NCBI GenBank assembly: GCA_945862495.1
Contig: CAMAYM010000043.1
Location: 1 to 20,920 of the forward strand
DNA from: Bordetella parapertussis
GTDB lineage: Bacteria > Pseudomonadota > Gammaproteobacteria > Burkholderiales > Burkholderiaceae_B
DNA: 20,920 bases
Direction of reading: 5' to 3'
Both the position numbers and the translations under genes were made by a program. Shown one piece after another: positions 6,440 to 15,069 of this stretch. The notes beneath the pieces are model-generated. The model searched no databases and had not been told where the DNA came from. It saw nothing but the letters and a program-made list of their open reading frames with translations. Position 1 is the first letter of the stretch; each line of letters begins with the position of its first letter.

Positions 6440-7046
6440 TCAAGGTTTTACGCTGACACCTGAGCCCTGCACGCTGAGCGGACATGGCGTGCGTCTTGAG
6501 CCCCTGTCCCTCATGCATGCTGAGGGACTCACTCGGGCAGCGCGTGACGGGGAGCTTTGGAACCTGCGGGTCACATCTGTACCCGAGCCTGAGCAAACCG
6601 CCCATTACATTCAAACGGCCCTCGATGGCTATGCAGCGGGACATATGTTGCCGTTCGTCGTCATCCATTCAGTCAGCCAGGAAATCATTGGCTCGACGCG
6701 CTATCACGACATCATCTCTTCGGTCGCGCGCTTAGAGATCGGCTATACCTGGTATGCCAAAAGTCATCAACGCAGTCATGTAAACACAGCGTGCAAATTG
6801 CTTTTGCTGGAGCATGCCTTTGACGTGCTCGGCGCAGCGGTTGTCGGCTGGCGCACTGATAATTTTAATCATGCATCACAACGTGCGATTGAGCGCTTGG
6901 GTGCCAAACGGGACGGCGTATTGCGTCATCATGCGCTGCGGCGCGACGGCACGGTCAGAGACACCGTGATGTATAGCGTCACTGAAGGCGAATGGCCTGA
7001 AGTGCACGCGCACTTGACCTATCAACTTAAACGCCATGCTTGTTGA
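6429..7046 (+). CDS. GNAT-family N-acetyltransferase, RimJ/RimL-like
   Basis: This 205-residue protein carries a single GNAT fold of the RimJ/RimL group. An N-terminal beta strand (VRLEPLS) is followed by FVVIHSVSQEIIGSTRYHDI, the IGYTWYAKSHQRSHVNTACKL region where acetyl-CoA is bound, and a C-terminal NFNHASQRAIERLGAKRDG block with the typical Asn/Ser/Glu-Arg-Leu-Gly pattern. The pyrophosphate loop is QRSHVNT rather than the classic Q/RxxGxG/A, a variant seen in this subgroup. The ATG at 6429 overlaps moxR by 11 bp, with AGGA about 9 bases upstream, and the stop overlaps the VWA gene by another 11 bp. Tight coupling to a MoxR/VWA pair suggests a linked role, but the substrate could be a small molecule or a protein terminus. 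Confidence 0.88.
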   Translation: MVANQGFTLTPEPCTLSGHGVRLEPLSLMHAEGLTRAARDGELWNLRVTSVPEPEQTAHYIQTALDGYAAGHMLPFVVIHSVSQEIIGSTRYHDIISSVARLEIGYTWYAKSHQRSHVNTACKLLLLEHAFDVLGAAVVGWRTDNFNHASQRAIERLGAKRDGVLRHHALRRDGTVRDTVMYSVTEGEWPEVHAHLTYQLKRHAC

Positions 7047-8205
7047 CTTCTTTTATCACCTCCGCACGCAAAAACTCCTTGTCTCAGTCAAGGAGTACCT
7101 GACACTGCTTGAGGCCTTGTCAAGTCCAATCATGCCGCCCACGCTTGAGGATTTTTACTACCTCGCACGGACCACCTTGATCAAAGACGAAACACTCTTT
7201 GACCGTTTTGATCGTGCCTTTGCCACGTATTACCGCAGCCTCGAACAAAAGCTTCCAGCAGGAAAAAAAATCCCCTTGGACTGGTTGGTGGCGGAACTAG
7301 AAAAACGTCTCACTCCCGAACAAAAAGCTGAGCTTGAAAAGCATGGTTGGGACAAGCTGATGGAGATGTTTAAAGAACGACTCGAAGAACAAAAGGGACG
7401 TCACCAAGGCGGTAGCAAATGGATCGGCACGGGTGGCACTTCACCTTTTGGCAATAGCGGTACACACCCAGAGGGCATTCGTGTGGGCGGCACCGGTGGC
7501 AGCCGCTCAGCAGTCAAAGTATGGGATGAGCGCAACTTTAAAGACTACGATGACTCGATTGAGCTTGGCACCCGTAATTTTAAGGTTGCTCTCAGACGCC
7601 TCAGGCGCTTTGCGCGCGAGGGCTCAGATTTTGAGCTGGATCTGGGTGACACTATTGCGAGCACCGCCCGTAACGCAGGCTATCTCGACATCAAAATGGT
7701 CCCCGAGCGTCACAATAATGTCAAGGTCCTCATGTTGCTGGATGTTGGTGGCAGCATGGACGATCATATTTCGCGTGTCGAAGAATTGTTTTCAGCTGCG
7801 AGCAGCGAATTTAGAAATCTTGAGGTGTATTACTTTCATAATTGCCCATACGAGCACCTTTGGAAATCGAATCGTCGCCGACAGATGGAGCGCTTTGAAA
7901 CCTGGGATGTCCTGCGTAAATTTAACGCCGACTGGCGACTGATTTTTGTGGGCGACGCGACCATGAGCCCTTATGAAATTTTGCAGCCAGGCGGCTCGGT
8001 CGAGCATTACAACAAGGAACCCGGCGCTGAATGGTTGCAGCGTATGGTTAATGCCTGGCCTAAAACTGTTTGGCTTAATCCCGAACCTCAAGCCTCCTGG
8101 CAATACCGTCAATCGATCTCCATCATCCGCAATATTGTCCAGGACAAAATGTTTCCTGTGACAGTGTCCGGCATTGAGCAAGCGATGCGTTTATTGTCCA
8201 AGTAA
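7036..8205 (+). CDS. VWA-domain protein, CoxE-like partner of MoxR
   Basis: This 389-residue protein has no signal peptide. It has an N-terminal helical region (1-120), a Gly-rich flexible linker (125-156), and a C-terminal von Willebrand A domain (about 225-385). The metal-ion-dependent adhesion site reads DVGGS (236-240) followed by MDDH, with a later VGDATMSP whose Asp (307) fits the third metal-binding loop. This text is typical of the CoxE-like VWA group that works with MoxR ATPases, and the gene order agrees. The ATG at 7036 overlaps the acetyltransferase stop by 11 bp with no good ribosome binding site, so translation is probably coupled. The likely role is presenting a client to the ATPase ring; the client is not known. 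Confidence 0.9.
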   Translation: MLVDFFYHLRTQKLLVSVKEYLTLLEALSSPIMPPTLEDFYYLARTTLIKDETLFDRFDRAFATYYRSLEQKLPAGKKIPLDWLVAELEKRLTPEQKAELEKHGWDKLMEMFKERLEEQKGRHQGGSKWIGTGGTSPFGNSGTHPEGIRVGGTGGSRSAVKVWDERNFKDYDDSIELGTRNFKVALRRLRRFAREGSDFELDLGDTIASTARNAGYLDIKMVPERHNNVKVLMLLDVGGSMDDHISRVEELFSAASSEFRNLEVYYFHNCPYEHLWKSNRRRQMERFETWDVLRKFNADWRLIFVGDATMSPYEILQPGGSVEHYNKEPGAEWLQRMVNAWPKTVWLNPEPQASWQYRQSISIIRNIVQDKMFPVTVSGIEQAMRLLSK

Positions 8206-8207
8206 GC

Positions 8208-8221
8208 GTTCAAAAGTGAAC
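8208..8221. repeat. Small inverted repeat after the VWA gene
   Basis: GTTCA and TGAAC flank AAAG directly after the VWA stop codon. The 5-bp stem lacks a T-run, so it is not a convincing terminator. It lies in the 69-bp gap before the protease gene and could be an operator or chance. Confidence 0.25.
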
Positions 8222-8274
8222 CATTTGGGACGCCAGTGCTCCAACAGGTTCGTTGTTTCTTTCAGGACCCTCAC

Positions 8275-11022
8275 ATGTCGCTATTCACTGATGCCCTGAA
8301 GCGCACCCTGATTGGTGTTGCATTCGCCTTTATTGGAAGTCACTCAATGGCCGCTGCCATTCCCGCTGGTGTCACCAAGGTGACGAGCGTTGAAGGAATT
8401 ACCGAATACCGTCTTGACTCCAATGGTTTGCGTATTTTGCTCGCGCCAGATGAGTCCAAGCCCACCACCACCGTCAACATGACGTATTTAGTGGGTTCAC
8501 GCCATGAAAACTATGGCGAAACCGGGATGGCCCATTTACTTGAGCATATGCTCTTTAAGGGCACACCCTCAATGCCGAACTCACTGGGTGAGTTTTCAAA
8601 ACGTGGGCTTCAGGCCAATGGTACGACTTCCGTTGACCGCACCAACTATTACGCAAGCTTTGCCGCCAATCCCGATACGCTTGCCTGGTACCTGAACTGG
8701 CAGGCGGATGCCATGATCAACGCCACCATCAAGCGCGAAGATCTGGACACCGAAATGACTGTCGTGCGCAACGAAATGGAGAGTGGAGAAAACAATCCCT
8801 TTCGCATACTGTGGCAAAAAATGCTCAGTATTGCCTACGAGTGGCACAACTACGGCAAGACGCCCATCGGTGCTCGCTCAGACGTTGAAAACGTCGATAT
8901 CGCGCAGCTGCGTGCTTTCTACAAAACCTACTACCAGCCTGACAACGCCGTATTGATTGTGACCGGCAAGTTTGACACGCCTGCTGTTCTGGCCGATGTC
9001 ATGAAATCGTTTGGGAGCATCCCACGTCCTTCCCGCACGCTTCCTCCTGAGTACACCACAGACCCCGTCCAGGACGGCGAGCGCAGCGTTATTTTGCGAC
9101 GCGTAGGTGGTGCGCCTCTGGTCGCCGCCATGTACCACGTGCCCTCGGCCGCGCACAAAGACTTTGCCGCGATCGATTTAGCCAGCATGATCATCGCGGA
9201 CACCCCTTCTGGGCGCCTCTACAAGGCAATGGTCCCTACCAAACAAGCCGCAAGCGTGTTTGGCTTTACCATGGATCGCACTGCACCGGGCACCGTGATG
9301 TTTGGTGCAAGTTTGCAGCCTGGCATGGACCAAGCCGCCTCCCTCAAAACGCTCACTCAGACGCTCGAGTCGCTGGCCCAACATCCTTTTACCCAAGAAG
9401 AGTTAGACCGCGTGCGTAATCAATGGTTGAAATCTTGGGAGCAAATGTTCAGTGATGCCCAAAAAGTGAGCGCAGGCTTGTCCGAAGCTGCTGCAGTGGG
9501 CGATTGGCGCCTCTGGTTCTTGTCGCGCGATCGCATCCGTGCAGTCACACTGGCTCAGGTACAACAAGCCGCCGATCTTTACCTGACGCAATCAAACCGT
9601 ACAGAGGGTCAATACATCCCCACGGATAAGCCGCTGCGCTCACCAGCGCTGAGCAAGCCTGATTTAGCTGCGGAACTCAAAGACTACGTTGGTGACGCTC
9701 AACTGAAACAAGCCGAAGCCTTTGATCCTGATCCCAATAATATAGATCAGCGCACGCAGCGTAAAACAGTCAAGCTGACCCATGGCGCCGTGCAGCTCGC
9801 GCTGCTGCCAAAAGAGTCTCGTGGCGAACGCGTTCAAACCGTGATTCAATTGCATTTTGGTGATGTAGACTCGCTCAAGGGGCACCGGATCGCCTCGATC
9901 GCAACGCCAGATCTATTGCTGAGCGGCACGGCTCAGCTCACACGCCAACAAATCAAGGACCGGATTGATGCGCTGGGCGGTCAAGTCAGCATATCGGGCT
10001 CTGGTACAACGCTCAGCATCAGTTTGTCCACGACACGTGCCAATATCGATGCGCTCGTCCAATTTGTGCTGGACACCGCCCGTCAAGCAAACTTTCCGCA
10101 AGCAGAAGTCGATGAGTACAAAGCTAAGCTGCTGACCTCAATCAAGAGCTCAATGACAGAGCCTACAGCGATTGCGACACGCATGCTTTCACGCCACGAC
10201 AATCCCTGGCCCAAAGATGACATTCGTTATCAACCCAGCTTTGAAGAGTCGCTTGCCGCCGTCGATGCACTCAAGCGTGAGGCCTTAGTCGCTTTCCATC
10301 AAACGTTCTATGGCGCTGCACACGCAATGGGTGCGGCTGTGGGGAGTTTTGATCCCGCTACGTTAGAGGCCACCCTCACAGCATCTCTTAATCGTTGGGG
10401 CGCCGGACAAGCCTATGCACGTATTCCGCAACCTTACCGCGATATCAAACCTGTTCAGATGCAAGCGCTCACCCCCGATAAGGCCAATGCGTTTTACACA
10501 GCAGCGATGCCCTTAAAGATGCAAGATACCGATGCAGATTATGCAGCGCTATACCTCGCAAACTTTTTACTCGGGACCTCTGAGACCTCAAGATTATGGC
10601 TACGTGTTCGGGAAAAAGAAGGTCTGTCCTACAACGTACGGACCCGACTAAACGTCTCGACCTTTGAGCCCAGTGGCTCTTGGGGTGTGTATGCCATCTT
10701 TTCGCCAGAAAACCGTCACAAAGTCGAAGCTGCCATTCGCGAAGAGTTTGAGCGGGTGTTGAAGGACGGTTTTAGCCAGGCCGAAGTGCAAGACGGGATC
10801 AAAGCATTGCTCAACTATCGTAAGCTTGCACGTGCGCAGGACAGTGGTTTGACTGGGGCCTGGATCAATTACCTTGACGCAGGCCGAACCTTTGCCTGGG
10901 CCGCCGAACTGGATCGCAAACTATCCACACTCTCTGTCGAGGACGTCAATACAGCGATACGCAAATATCTCAAGCCAGCAGCGTTCAGCAGCGTGGCAGC
11001 GGGAGATTTTGAAAAGAGGTAA
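8275..11022 (+). CDS. Periplasmic M16-family zinc protease (two-domain)
   Basis: This 915-residue protein starts at the ATG at 8275, with AGGA at 8264-8267. A GTG at 8236 would add 13 residues before the signal peptide and is less likely. A Sec signal peptide (about residues 1-27, ending near SMAAA) sends it to the periplasm. The zinc site is the inverted HxxEH motif HLLEH (87-91), and the third ligand, E167 in RNEME, falls exactly 76 residues after H91, as in pitrilysin-type enzymes. The second half (about 480-910) has the M16 fold signature, including LWLRVREKEGLSYNVR, but no HxxEH, so it is the non-catalytic half. The family degrades peptides. It is probably a separate unit from the MoxR operon and ends at a strong terminator. 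Confidence 0.93.
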   Translation: MSLFTDALKRTLIGVAFAFIGSHSMAAAIPAGVTKVTSVEGITEYRLDSNGLRILLAPDESKPTTTVNMTYLVGSRHENYGETGMAHLLEHMLFKGTPSMPNSLGEFSKRGLQANGTTSVDRTNYYASFAANPDTLAWYLNWQADAMINATIKREDLDTEMTVVRNEMESGENNPFRILWQKMLSIAYEWHNYGKTPIGARSDVENVDIAQLRAFYKTYYQPDNAVLIVTGKFDTPAVLADVMKSFGSIPRPSRTLPPEYTTDPVQDGERSVILRRVGGAPLVAAMYHVPSAAHKDFAAIDLASMIIADTPSGRLYKAMVPTKQAASVFGFTMDRTAPGTVMFGASLQPGMDQAASLKTLTQTLESLAQHPFTQEELDRVRNQWLKSWEQMFSDAQKVSAGLSEAAAVGDWRLWFLSRDRIRAVTLAQVQQAADLYLTQSNRTEGQYIPTDKPLRSPALSKPDLAAELKDYVGDAQLKQAEAFDPDPNNIDQRTQRKTVKLTHGAVQLALLPKESRGERVQTVIQLHFGDVDSLKGHRIASIATPDLLLSGTAQLTRQQIKDRIDALGGQVSISGSGTTLSISLSTTRANIDALVQFVLDTARQANFPQAEVDEYKAKLLTSIKSSMTEPTAIATRMLSRHDNPWPKDDIRYQPSFEESLAAVDALKREALVAFHQTFYGAAHAMGAAVGSFDPATLEATLTASLNRWGAGQAYARIPQPYRDIKPVQMQALTPDKANAFYTAAMPLKMQDTDADYAALYLANFLLGTSETSRLWLRVREKEGLSYNVRTRLNVSTFEPSGSWGVYAIFSPENRHKVEAAIREEFERVLKDGFSQAEVQDGIKALLNYRKLARAQDSGLTGAWINYLDAGRTFAWAAELDRKLSTLSVEDVNTAIRKYLKPAAFSSVAAGDFEKR

Positions 11023-11056
11023 CAATAAAACCGACTGACTGAATGACGTCAGTGAA

Positions 11057-11089
11057 AAGGGCCGAATCTCACACTAAGATTCGGCCCTT
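11057..11089. terminator. Bidirectional terminator between the protease gene and dnaJ
   Basis: A perfect 13-bp stem (arms 11057-11069 and 11077-11089, core AGGGCCGAATCT) closes a 7-base loop midway between two convergent genes. Read leftward from dnaJ it is followed by TTTT; read rightward by TTATT. It should stop transcripts from both sides. Confidence 0.85.
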
Positions 11090-11113
11090 ATTCATGGATC
11101 ACGGATATGCTGC

Positions 11114-12238
11114 TTAGGAGAAAAAATCCTTGACGCGATCAGTCCATGACTTACTCTGAGGAGAATGACGCTCGCCACCTGCAGTCAAGGAAGTCTCGAA
11201 CTGACGTAGGATGGCTTTCTGCTCGTCAGTCAGCTTGACCGGAGTTTCCACGACAAAGTGACAATACAAGTCCCCGGGGTATGCGCCACGAACACCTTTA
11301 ATACCCTTGCCACGCAGCCTGAATGTTTTACCTGACTGTGTGCCTTCGGGAATCGTGATCTCGGCTTTGCCATTCAAGGTAGGCACTTGAATTTCGCCCC
11401 CGAGCGCCGCGGTCGTAAAAGGAATGGTCAACTCGCAATGCAGGTCATCATTTTCTCGCTGGAAAATCTTGTGTTCCTTGATGTGGATCTCCACAAACAA
11501 GTCACCCGAAGGCCCACCGTTGATGCCAGGCTCACCGTTACCGGAGGAGCGGATACGCATTCCGTCATCAATACCCGCAGGAATTTTGACCTGAAGTGTT
11601 TTATTGCGACGTGTCCGTCCTACCCCATCACACGACACACACGGATCCGTGATTTCCTTGCCGCTACCATGGCAAGTTGGGCATGTTTGCTGCACGCTGA
11701 AAAAGCCTTGCTGCATGCGCACCGCACCAGCCCCACCGCAGGTACGACACGTTTTAGGTGTTGTGCCTGGTTTGGCCCCGCTCCCTTTACAAATCTCACA
11801 ATTTTCCCAACTGGGTACGCGGATTTCGGTATCAAAACCGTTAGCCGCCTGCTCAAGGGTAATTTCCATCGCGTACTTGAGGTCTGCACCGCGGTAAACC
11901 TGAGGCCCACCACCGCCGCCACGACGTCCGGCACCGAAAATCTCGCCAAAAATATCGCCAAAAGAATCACTAAACCCCGCGCCGCCCGCACCACCCATGC
12001 CTGCGGCATTGGGATCGACGCCCGCGTGTCCATAGCGATCGTACGCAGCACGCTTATTATCGTCAGATAAAATTTCGTAAGCTTCTTTGGCTTGCTTAAA
12101 TTTTTCTTCGGCTTCTTTGCTATCCGGATTGCGGTCCGGATGGTATTTCATCGCCAGCTTGCGGTAGGCTTTTTTAAGGTCATCTTCCGAGGCATTTTTA
12201 GCAACGCCAAGGGTTTCATAAAAATCGCGTTTTGCCAT
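11114..12238 (-). CDS. dnaJ: Chaperone DnaJ (Hsp40)
   Basis: This 374-residue co-chaperone stimulates DnaK ATP hydrolysis and delivers unfolded proteins. Visible domains are the J domain with HPD (33-35), a Gly/Phe-rich linker (about 79-112), a zinc-binding domain with four CxxCxGxG repeats (C147/C150, C164/C167, C186/C189, C200/C203), and the C-terminal substrate-binding and dimer region ending near residue 374. All eight zinc cysteines are present and the length is normal. It lies downstream of dnaK in the same direction, separated by about 100 bp that contain a Rho-independent terminator, so part of its expression is probably read-through. No separate heat-shock promoter is obvious in the gap. 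Confidence 0.98.
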   Translation of the reverse strand: MAKRDFYETLGVAKNASEDDLKKAYRKLAMKYHPDRNPDSKEAEEKFKQAKEAYEILSDDNKRAAYDRYGHAGVDPNAAGMGGAGGAGFSDSFGDIFGEIFGAGRRGGGGGPQVYRGADLKYAMEITLEQAANGFDTEIRVPSWENCEICKGSGAKPGTTPKTCRTCGGAGAVRMQQGFFSVQQTCPTCHGSGKEITDPCVSCDGVGRTRRNKTLQVKIPAGIDDGMRIRSSGNGEPGINGGPSGDLFVEIHIKEHKIFQRENDDLHCELTIPFTTAALGGEIQVPTLNGKAEITIPEGTQSGKTFRLRGKGIKGVRGAYPGDLYCHFVVETPVKLTDEQKAILRQFETSLTAGGERHSPQSKSWTDRVKDFFS

Positions 12239-12277
12239 GATCTCAGGCTCTTTTATTCAAACAGTATGAAGGTGGGC

Positions 12278-12317
12278 AAAAAAATGCGCCCGGGATGCTC
12301 ATAAAGAGTCCCGGGCG
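12278..12317 (-). terminator. Rho-independent terminator between dnaK and dnaJ
   Basis: CGCCCGGGA (12287-12295) and TCCCGGGCG (12309-12317) form a perfect 9-bp GC-rich stem. CTC and GAG inside can extend it. On the minus strand the stem is followed after CAT-like bases by seven consecutive U (12278-12284). It begins just after the dnaK stop (12340) and precedes dnaJ, so it should act as a partial terminator lowering dnaJ relative to dnaK. Confidence 0.85.
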
Positions 12318-12339
12318 AATTGTTTCGTAGTCTAGACGA

Positions 12340-14283
12340 TCACTTTTGATCGCGCTTGACTTCTTTGAACTCAGCATCGACCACATTGTCATCCGCTGGT
12401 TTAGCACCAGCCTCTGCACCTGCACCTGCACCACCTTGCGCAGCAGCCTGAGCAGCTTGTGCATCGGCATACATCTTTTCACCGAGCTTTTGCGAGGCAG
12501 CCGACAACAATTCGACTTTGGCATCAATCGCAGCTTTATCTGAGCCGTTTTTCAAGACTTCTTCAACGTCAGTGATGGCAGCCTCGATCGCTGTTTTCTC
12601 TTCTGCCTCGAGCTTGTCACCATACTCCGTCAACGACTTGCGTGTGGCATGCACTAAGGCATCCGCACTATTGCGTGCCATCGCCAACTCAGCCATGCGG
12701 TGATCTTCCTCAGCATTGGCCTCGGCGTCTTTCACCATGCGCTGAATCTCGTCTTCGGTCAGACCTGAGTTTGCCTGAATCGTGATCTTGTTTTCCTTGC
12801 CAGTGCCTTTGTCTTTAGCGGACACATGCACGATACCGTTTGCATCGATATCAAAGGTCACTTCGATCTGTGGCGTACCACGTGAAGCAGGTGGAATACC
12901 CTCGAGGTTGAACTCACCCAAGGTCTTGTTGCCAGCAGCGATTTCGCGCTCACCCTGGAATACCTTGATGGTCACGGCAGGCTGGTTATCATCCGCAGTC
13001 GAAAACACCTGTGAGTGACGGGTTGGAATGGTCGTGTTCTTTGTGATCATCTTGGTCATCACGCCACCGAGCGTTTCAATACCAAGTGACAACGGTGTCA
13101 CATCCAACAACAACACGTCTTTACGATCGCCGGACAACACCGAGCCCTGAATCGCCGCACCTGCAGCGACAGCCTCGTCGGGATTGACATCCTTACGCGG
13201 ATCGCGACCAAAGAACTCTTTGACCTTTTCCTGCACCTTGGGCATGCGTGTCATACCGCCCACCAAGATGACGTCATCAATTTCGCTGACTTTTACGCCT
13301 GCGTCTTTGATGGCAATGCGGCAAGGCTCAATCGTACGAGCGATCAATTCCTCGACCAACGACTCGAGCTTGGCACGGGTCATTTTCAGATTCAAGTGCT
13401 TGGGACCTGAGGCATCCGCCGTAATGTAAGGCAGGTTGATTTCGGTCTGCTGACTGGAAGACAACTCAATCTTTGCCTTTTCAGCGGCTTCTTTCAGGCG
13501 CTGCAAAGCCAACACGTCTTTGGAGAGGTCCACGCCCTGCTCTTTTTTGAACTCGCCAATCACGTATTCGATGATGCGCTGGTCAAAGTCCTCGCCACCC
13601 AAGAAGGTGTCGCCATTGGTCGACAAGACCTCAAATTGCTTTTCACCATCGACATCGGCGATTTCGATAATCGAAATATCGAACGTGCCACCACCCAAGT
13701 CATAGACCGCGATCTTGCGATCGCCTTTTTCCATCTTGTCCATACCAAAGGCCAAAGCGGCTGCGGTCGGCTCGTTGATGATGCGCTTGACGTCCAAGCC
13801 CGCAATGCGGCCCGCGTCTTTTGTTGCCTGACGCTGACTGTCATTGAAGTAAGCAGGCACAGTAATGACAGCCTCGGTCACTTCTTCGCCGAGGAAGTCC
13901 TCAGCGGTCTTTTTCATTTTGCGCAGTACATCCGCCGCGACCTGTGAAGGTGCGAGTTTTTTGTTTTGTGCCTCGACCCATGCGTCGCCGTTGTCCGCTT
14001 TGACAATTTTGTAAGGCATCAAGTGGATGTCTTTTTGCACAGCGTCTTCGGAGAACTTGCGACCGATCAGGCGCTTGACGGCGTACAACGTGTTGGTTGG
14101 ATTAGTCACTGCCTGACGCTTAGCAGGAGCACCAACCAAGGTCTCGCCGTCTTCCATGTAGGCAACGATCGAGGGAGTGGTGCGGGCGCCTTCGGCGTTT
14201 TCCAGGATTTTGACCTGATTGCCATCCATGACAGCCACGCAGCTGTTGGTGGTGCCAAGGTCGATACCGATAATCTTACCCAT
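12340..14283 (-). CDS. dnaK: Chaperone DnaK (Hsp70)
   Basis: This 647-residue ATP-dependent chaperone starts with MGKIIGIDLGTTNSCVAV, the phosphate-1 motif of the nucleotide-binding domain. It continues with YDLGGGTFDISI (phosphate 2), INEPTAAALAFG, and VGGMTRMPKVQ (adenosine motif). The interdomain linker VLLLDVTPLSLGIE follows, then the substrate-binding domain, and a Gln/Ala/Gly-rich tail ending in the conserved EFKEVKRDQK. Length and all motifs are standard. AAAGGA stands about 8 bases before the ATG at 14283. A near-perfect sigma-32 promoter lies 53-80 bp upstream. Partners DnaJ and GrpE are encoded on either side. Confidence 0.99.
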   Translation of the reverse strand: MGKIIGIDLGTTNSCVAVMDGNQVKILENAEGARTTPSIVAYMEDGETLVGAPAKRQAVTNPTNTLYAVKRLIGRKFSEDAVQKDIHLMPYKIVKADNGDAWVEAQNKKLAPSQVAADVLRKMKKTAEDFLGEEVTEAVITVPAYFNDSQRQATKDAGRIAGLDVKRIINEPTAAALAFGMDKMEKGDRKIAVYDLGGGTFDISIIEIADVDGEKQFEVLSTNGDTFLGGEDFDQRIIEYVIGEFKKEQGVDLSKDVLALQRLKEAAEKAKIELSSSQQTEINLPYITADASGPKHLNLKMTRAKLESLVEELIARTIEPCRIAIKDAGVKVSEIDDVILVGGMTRMPKVQEKVKEFFGRDPRKDVNPDEAVAAGAAIQGSVLSGDRKDVLLLDVTPLSLGIETLGGVMTKMITKNTTIPTRHSQVFSTADDNQPAVTIKVFQGEREIAAGNKTLGEFNLEGIPPASRGTPQIEVTFDIDANGIVHVSAKDKGTGKENKITIQANSGLTEDEIQRMVKDAEANAEEDHRMAELAMARNSADALVHATRKSLTEYGDKLEAEEKTAIEAAITDVEEVLKNGSDKAAIDAKVELLSAASQKLGEKMYADAQAAQAAAQGGAGAGAEAGAKPADDNVVDAEFKEVKRDQK

Positions 14284-14335
14284 GGTGAAGGTCCTTTAAA
14301 AAATCAAAATTAGATGAATTACCTGAATGAATAGA

Positions 14336-14363
14336 AGATGGGGCACAAATCGATGATTTCAAG
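14336..14363 (-). promoter_or_regulatory. Sigma-32 heat-shock promoter of dnaK
   Basis: On the minus strand the -35 box CTTGAAA (14357-14363) is followed by a 13-bp spacer and the -10 box CCCCATCT (14336-14343). This matches the heat-shock consensus CTTGAA…CCCCATNT completely. Transcription would start near 14329, giving a leader of about 45 bases to the dnaK ATG. Confidence 0.9.
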
Positions 14364-14404
14364 CCCGAATCCATCTTTTTTCGTTCAAAAACATTTTTAA
14401 ATAC

Positions 14405-14971
14405 TTAGGCGGCCACAGTCACCAGCGCCGGGCGCAGCACACGATCAGCGATCAAATACCCTTTTTGCAAAGTCTGAACGACTGTATTGGCCTCTTGGTC
14501 CGCCGGGATCGTGGCAATCGCCTGATGCTGATGGGGGTCAAACTTTGTGCCGGGCGCTGGCGCGATTTCCTTGAGATGGTTGCGCTCAAAACCGGTGACC
14601 AGCTGTTTGAGGGTCATTTCAATCCCTGCGCGCAGGTCTTCTTGACTTTGCTCGGTCTGCGCTAAGGCGGCTTCAAGGCTGTCCTTAACTGGCACCATAC
14701 TCTCTGCGAAAGACTCGATGCCGAACTTACGCGCCTTGGATACTTCATCCTGCGCGCGACGACGCACGTTTTCCATCTCGGCATGCGCACGCAGAACCTG
14801 GTCTTTATGTTCGGACACCAGAGCGAGCGCTGCCGCCAATTCGGCTTCAAGCTGCTCGATCGGATCTAGGGACTCAATGCCCTCAGTCTGAGCCGCCTCA
14901 GCGCCCGAGGACTGTTTGTCTTGGTGGACTGCGCCGGACTGAGCGTCCGCCGAACCGTTTTGAGACGTCAT
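14405..14971 (-). CDS. grpE: Nucleotide exchange factor GrpE
   Basis: This 188-residue protein releases ADP from DnaK. The first 35 residues are polar and probably disordered. A long coiled-coil helix follows (about 37-95: EQLEAELAAALALVSEHKDQ and HAEMENVRRRAQDE), then the C-terminal beta-wing domain with FDPHQHQAI and the signature ending VQTLQKGYLIADRVLRPALVTV. Length is normal. The ATG at 14971 has a strong GGAG about 8 bases upstream and its own sigma-32 promoter. The gap to dnaK (121 bp) holds the dnaK promoter, so grpE and dnaK can be transcribed together or separately. Confidence 0.97.
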   Translation of the reverse strand: MTSQNGSADAQSGAVHQDKQSSGAEAAQTEGIESLDPIEQLEAELAAALALVSEHKDQVLRAHAEMENVRRRAQDEVSKARKFGIESFAESMVPVKDSLEAALAQTEQSQEDLRAGIEMTLKQLVTGFERNHLKEIAPAPGTKFDPHQHQAIATIPADQEANTVVQTLQKGYLIADRVLRPALVTVAA

Positions 14972-15005
14972 GGTCTTCTCCAGAAAAATGCATTATTACT
15001 AAGAC

Positions 15006-15033
15006 ACTTGGGGGCAAAATCCCAAATTTCAAG
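15006..15033 (-). promoter_or_regulatory. Sigma-32 heat-shock promoter of grpE
   Basis: On the minus strand CTTGAAA (15027-15033) is followed by a 13-bp spacer and CCCCAAGT (15006-15013), one mismatch from CCCCATNT. Geometry is identical to the dnaK promoter. It lies in the 98-bp gap after hemH, so grpE can respond to heat shock independently of hrcA–hemH transcription. Confidence 0.82.
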
Positions 15034-15069
15034 AGAAAACACAAAATATTTCGCCGGATGTCAGCGAAT

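Noticed and set aside
5540..8205. MoxR/VWA genes as part of an antiviral or tellurite-type defence island
   Set aside because: No nuclease, phosphatase, kinase or mobile gene is nearby; the surroundings are core genes, and the VWA protein is the CoxE-like type.
8236..8274. GTG start for the M16 protease
   Set aside because: It would place 13 extra residues before the signal peptide, while ATG 8275 has a well-spaced AGGA.
11387..12070. 227-codon open frame on the + strand opposite dnaJ
   Set aside because: It is antisense to conserved dnaJ codons, shows no domain, and has no ribosome binding site or promoter. It is a by-product of dnaJ codon usage.
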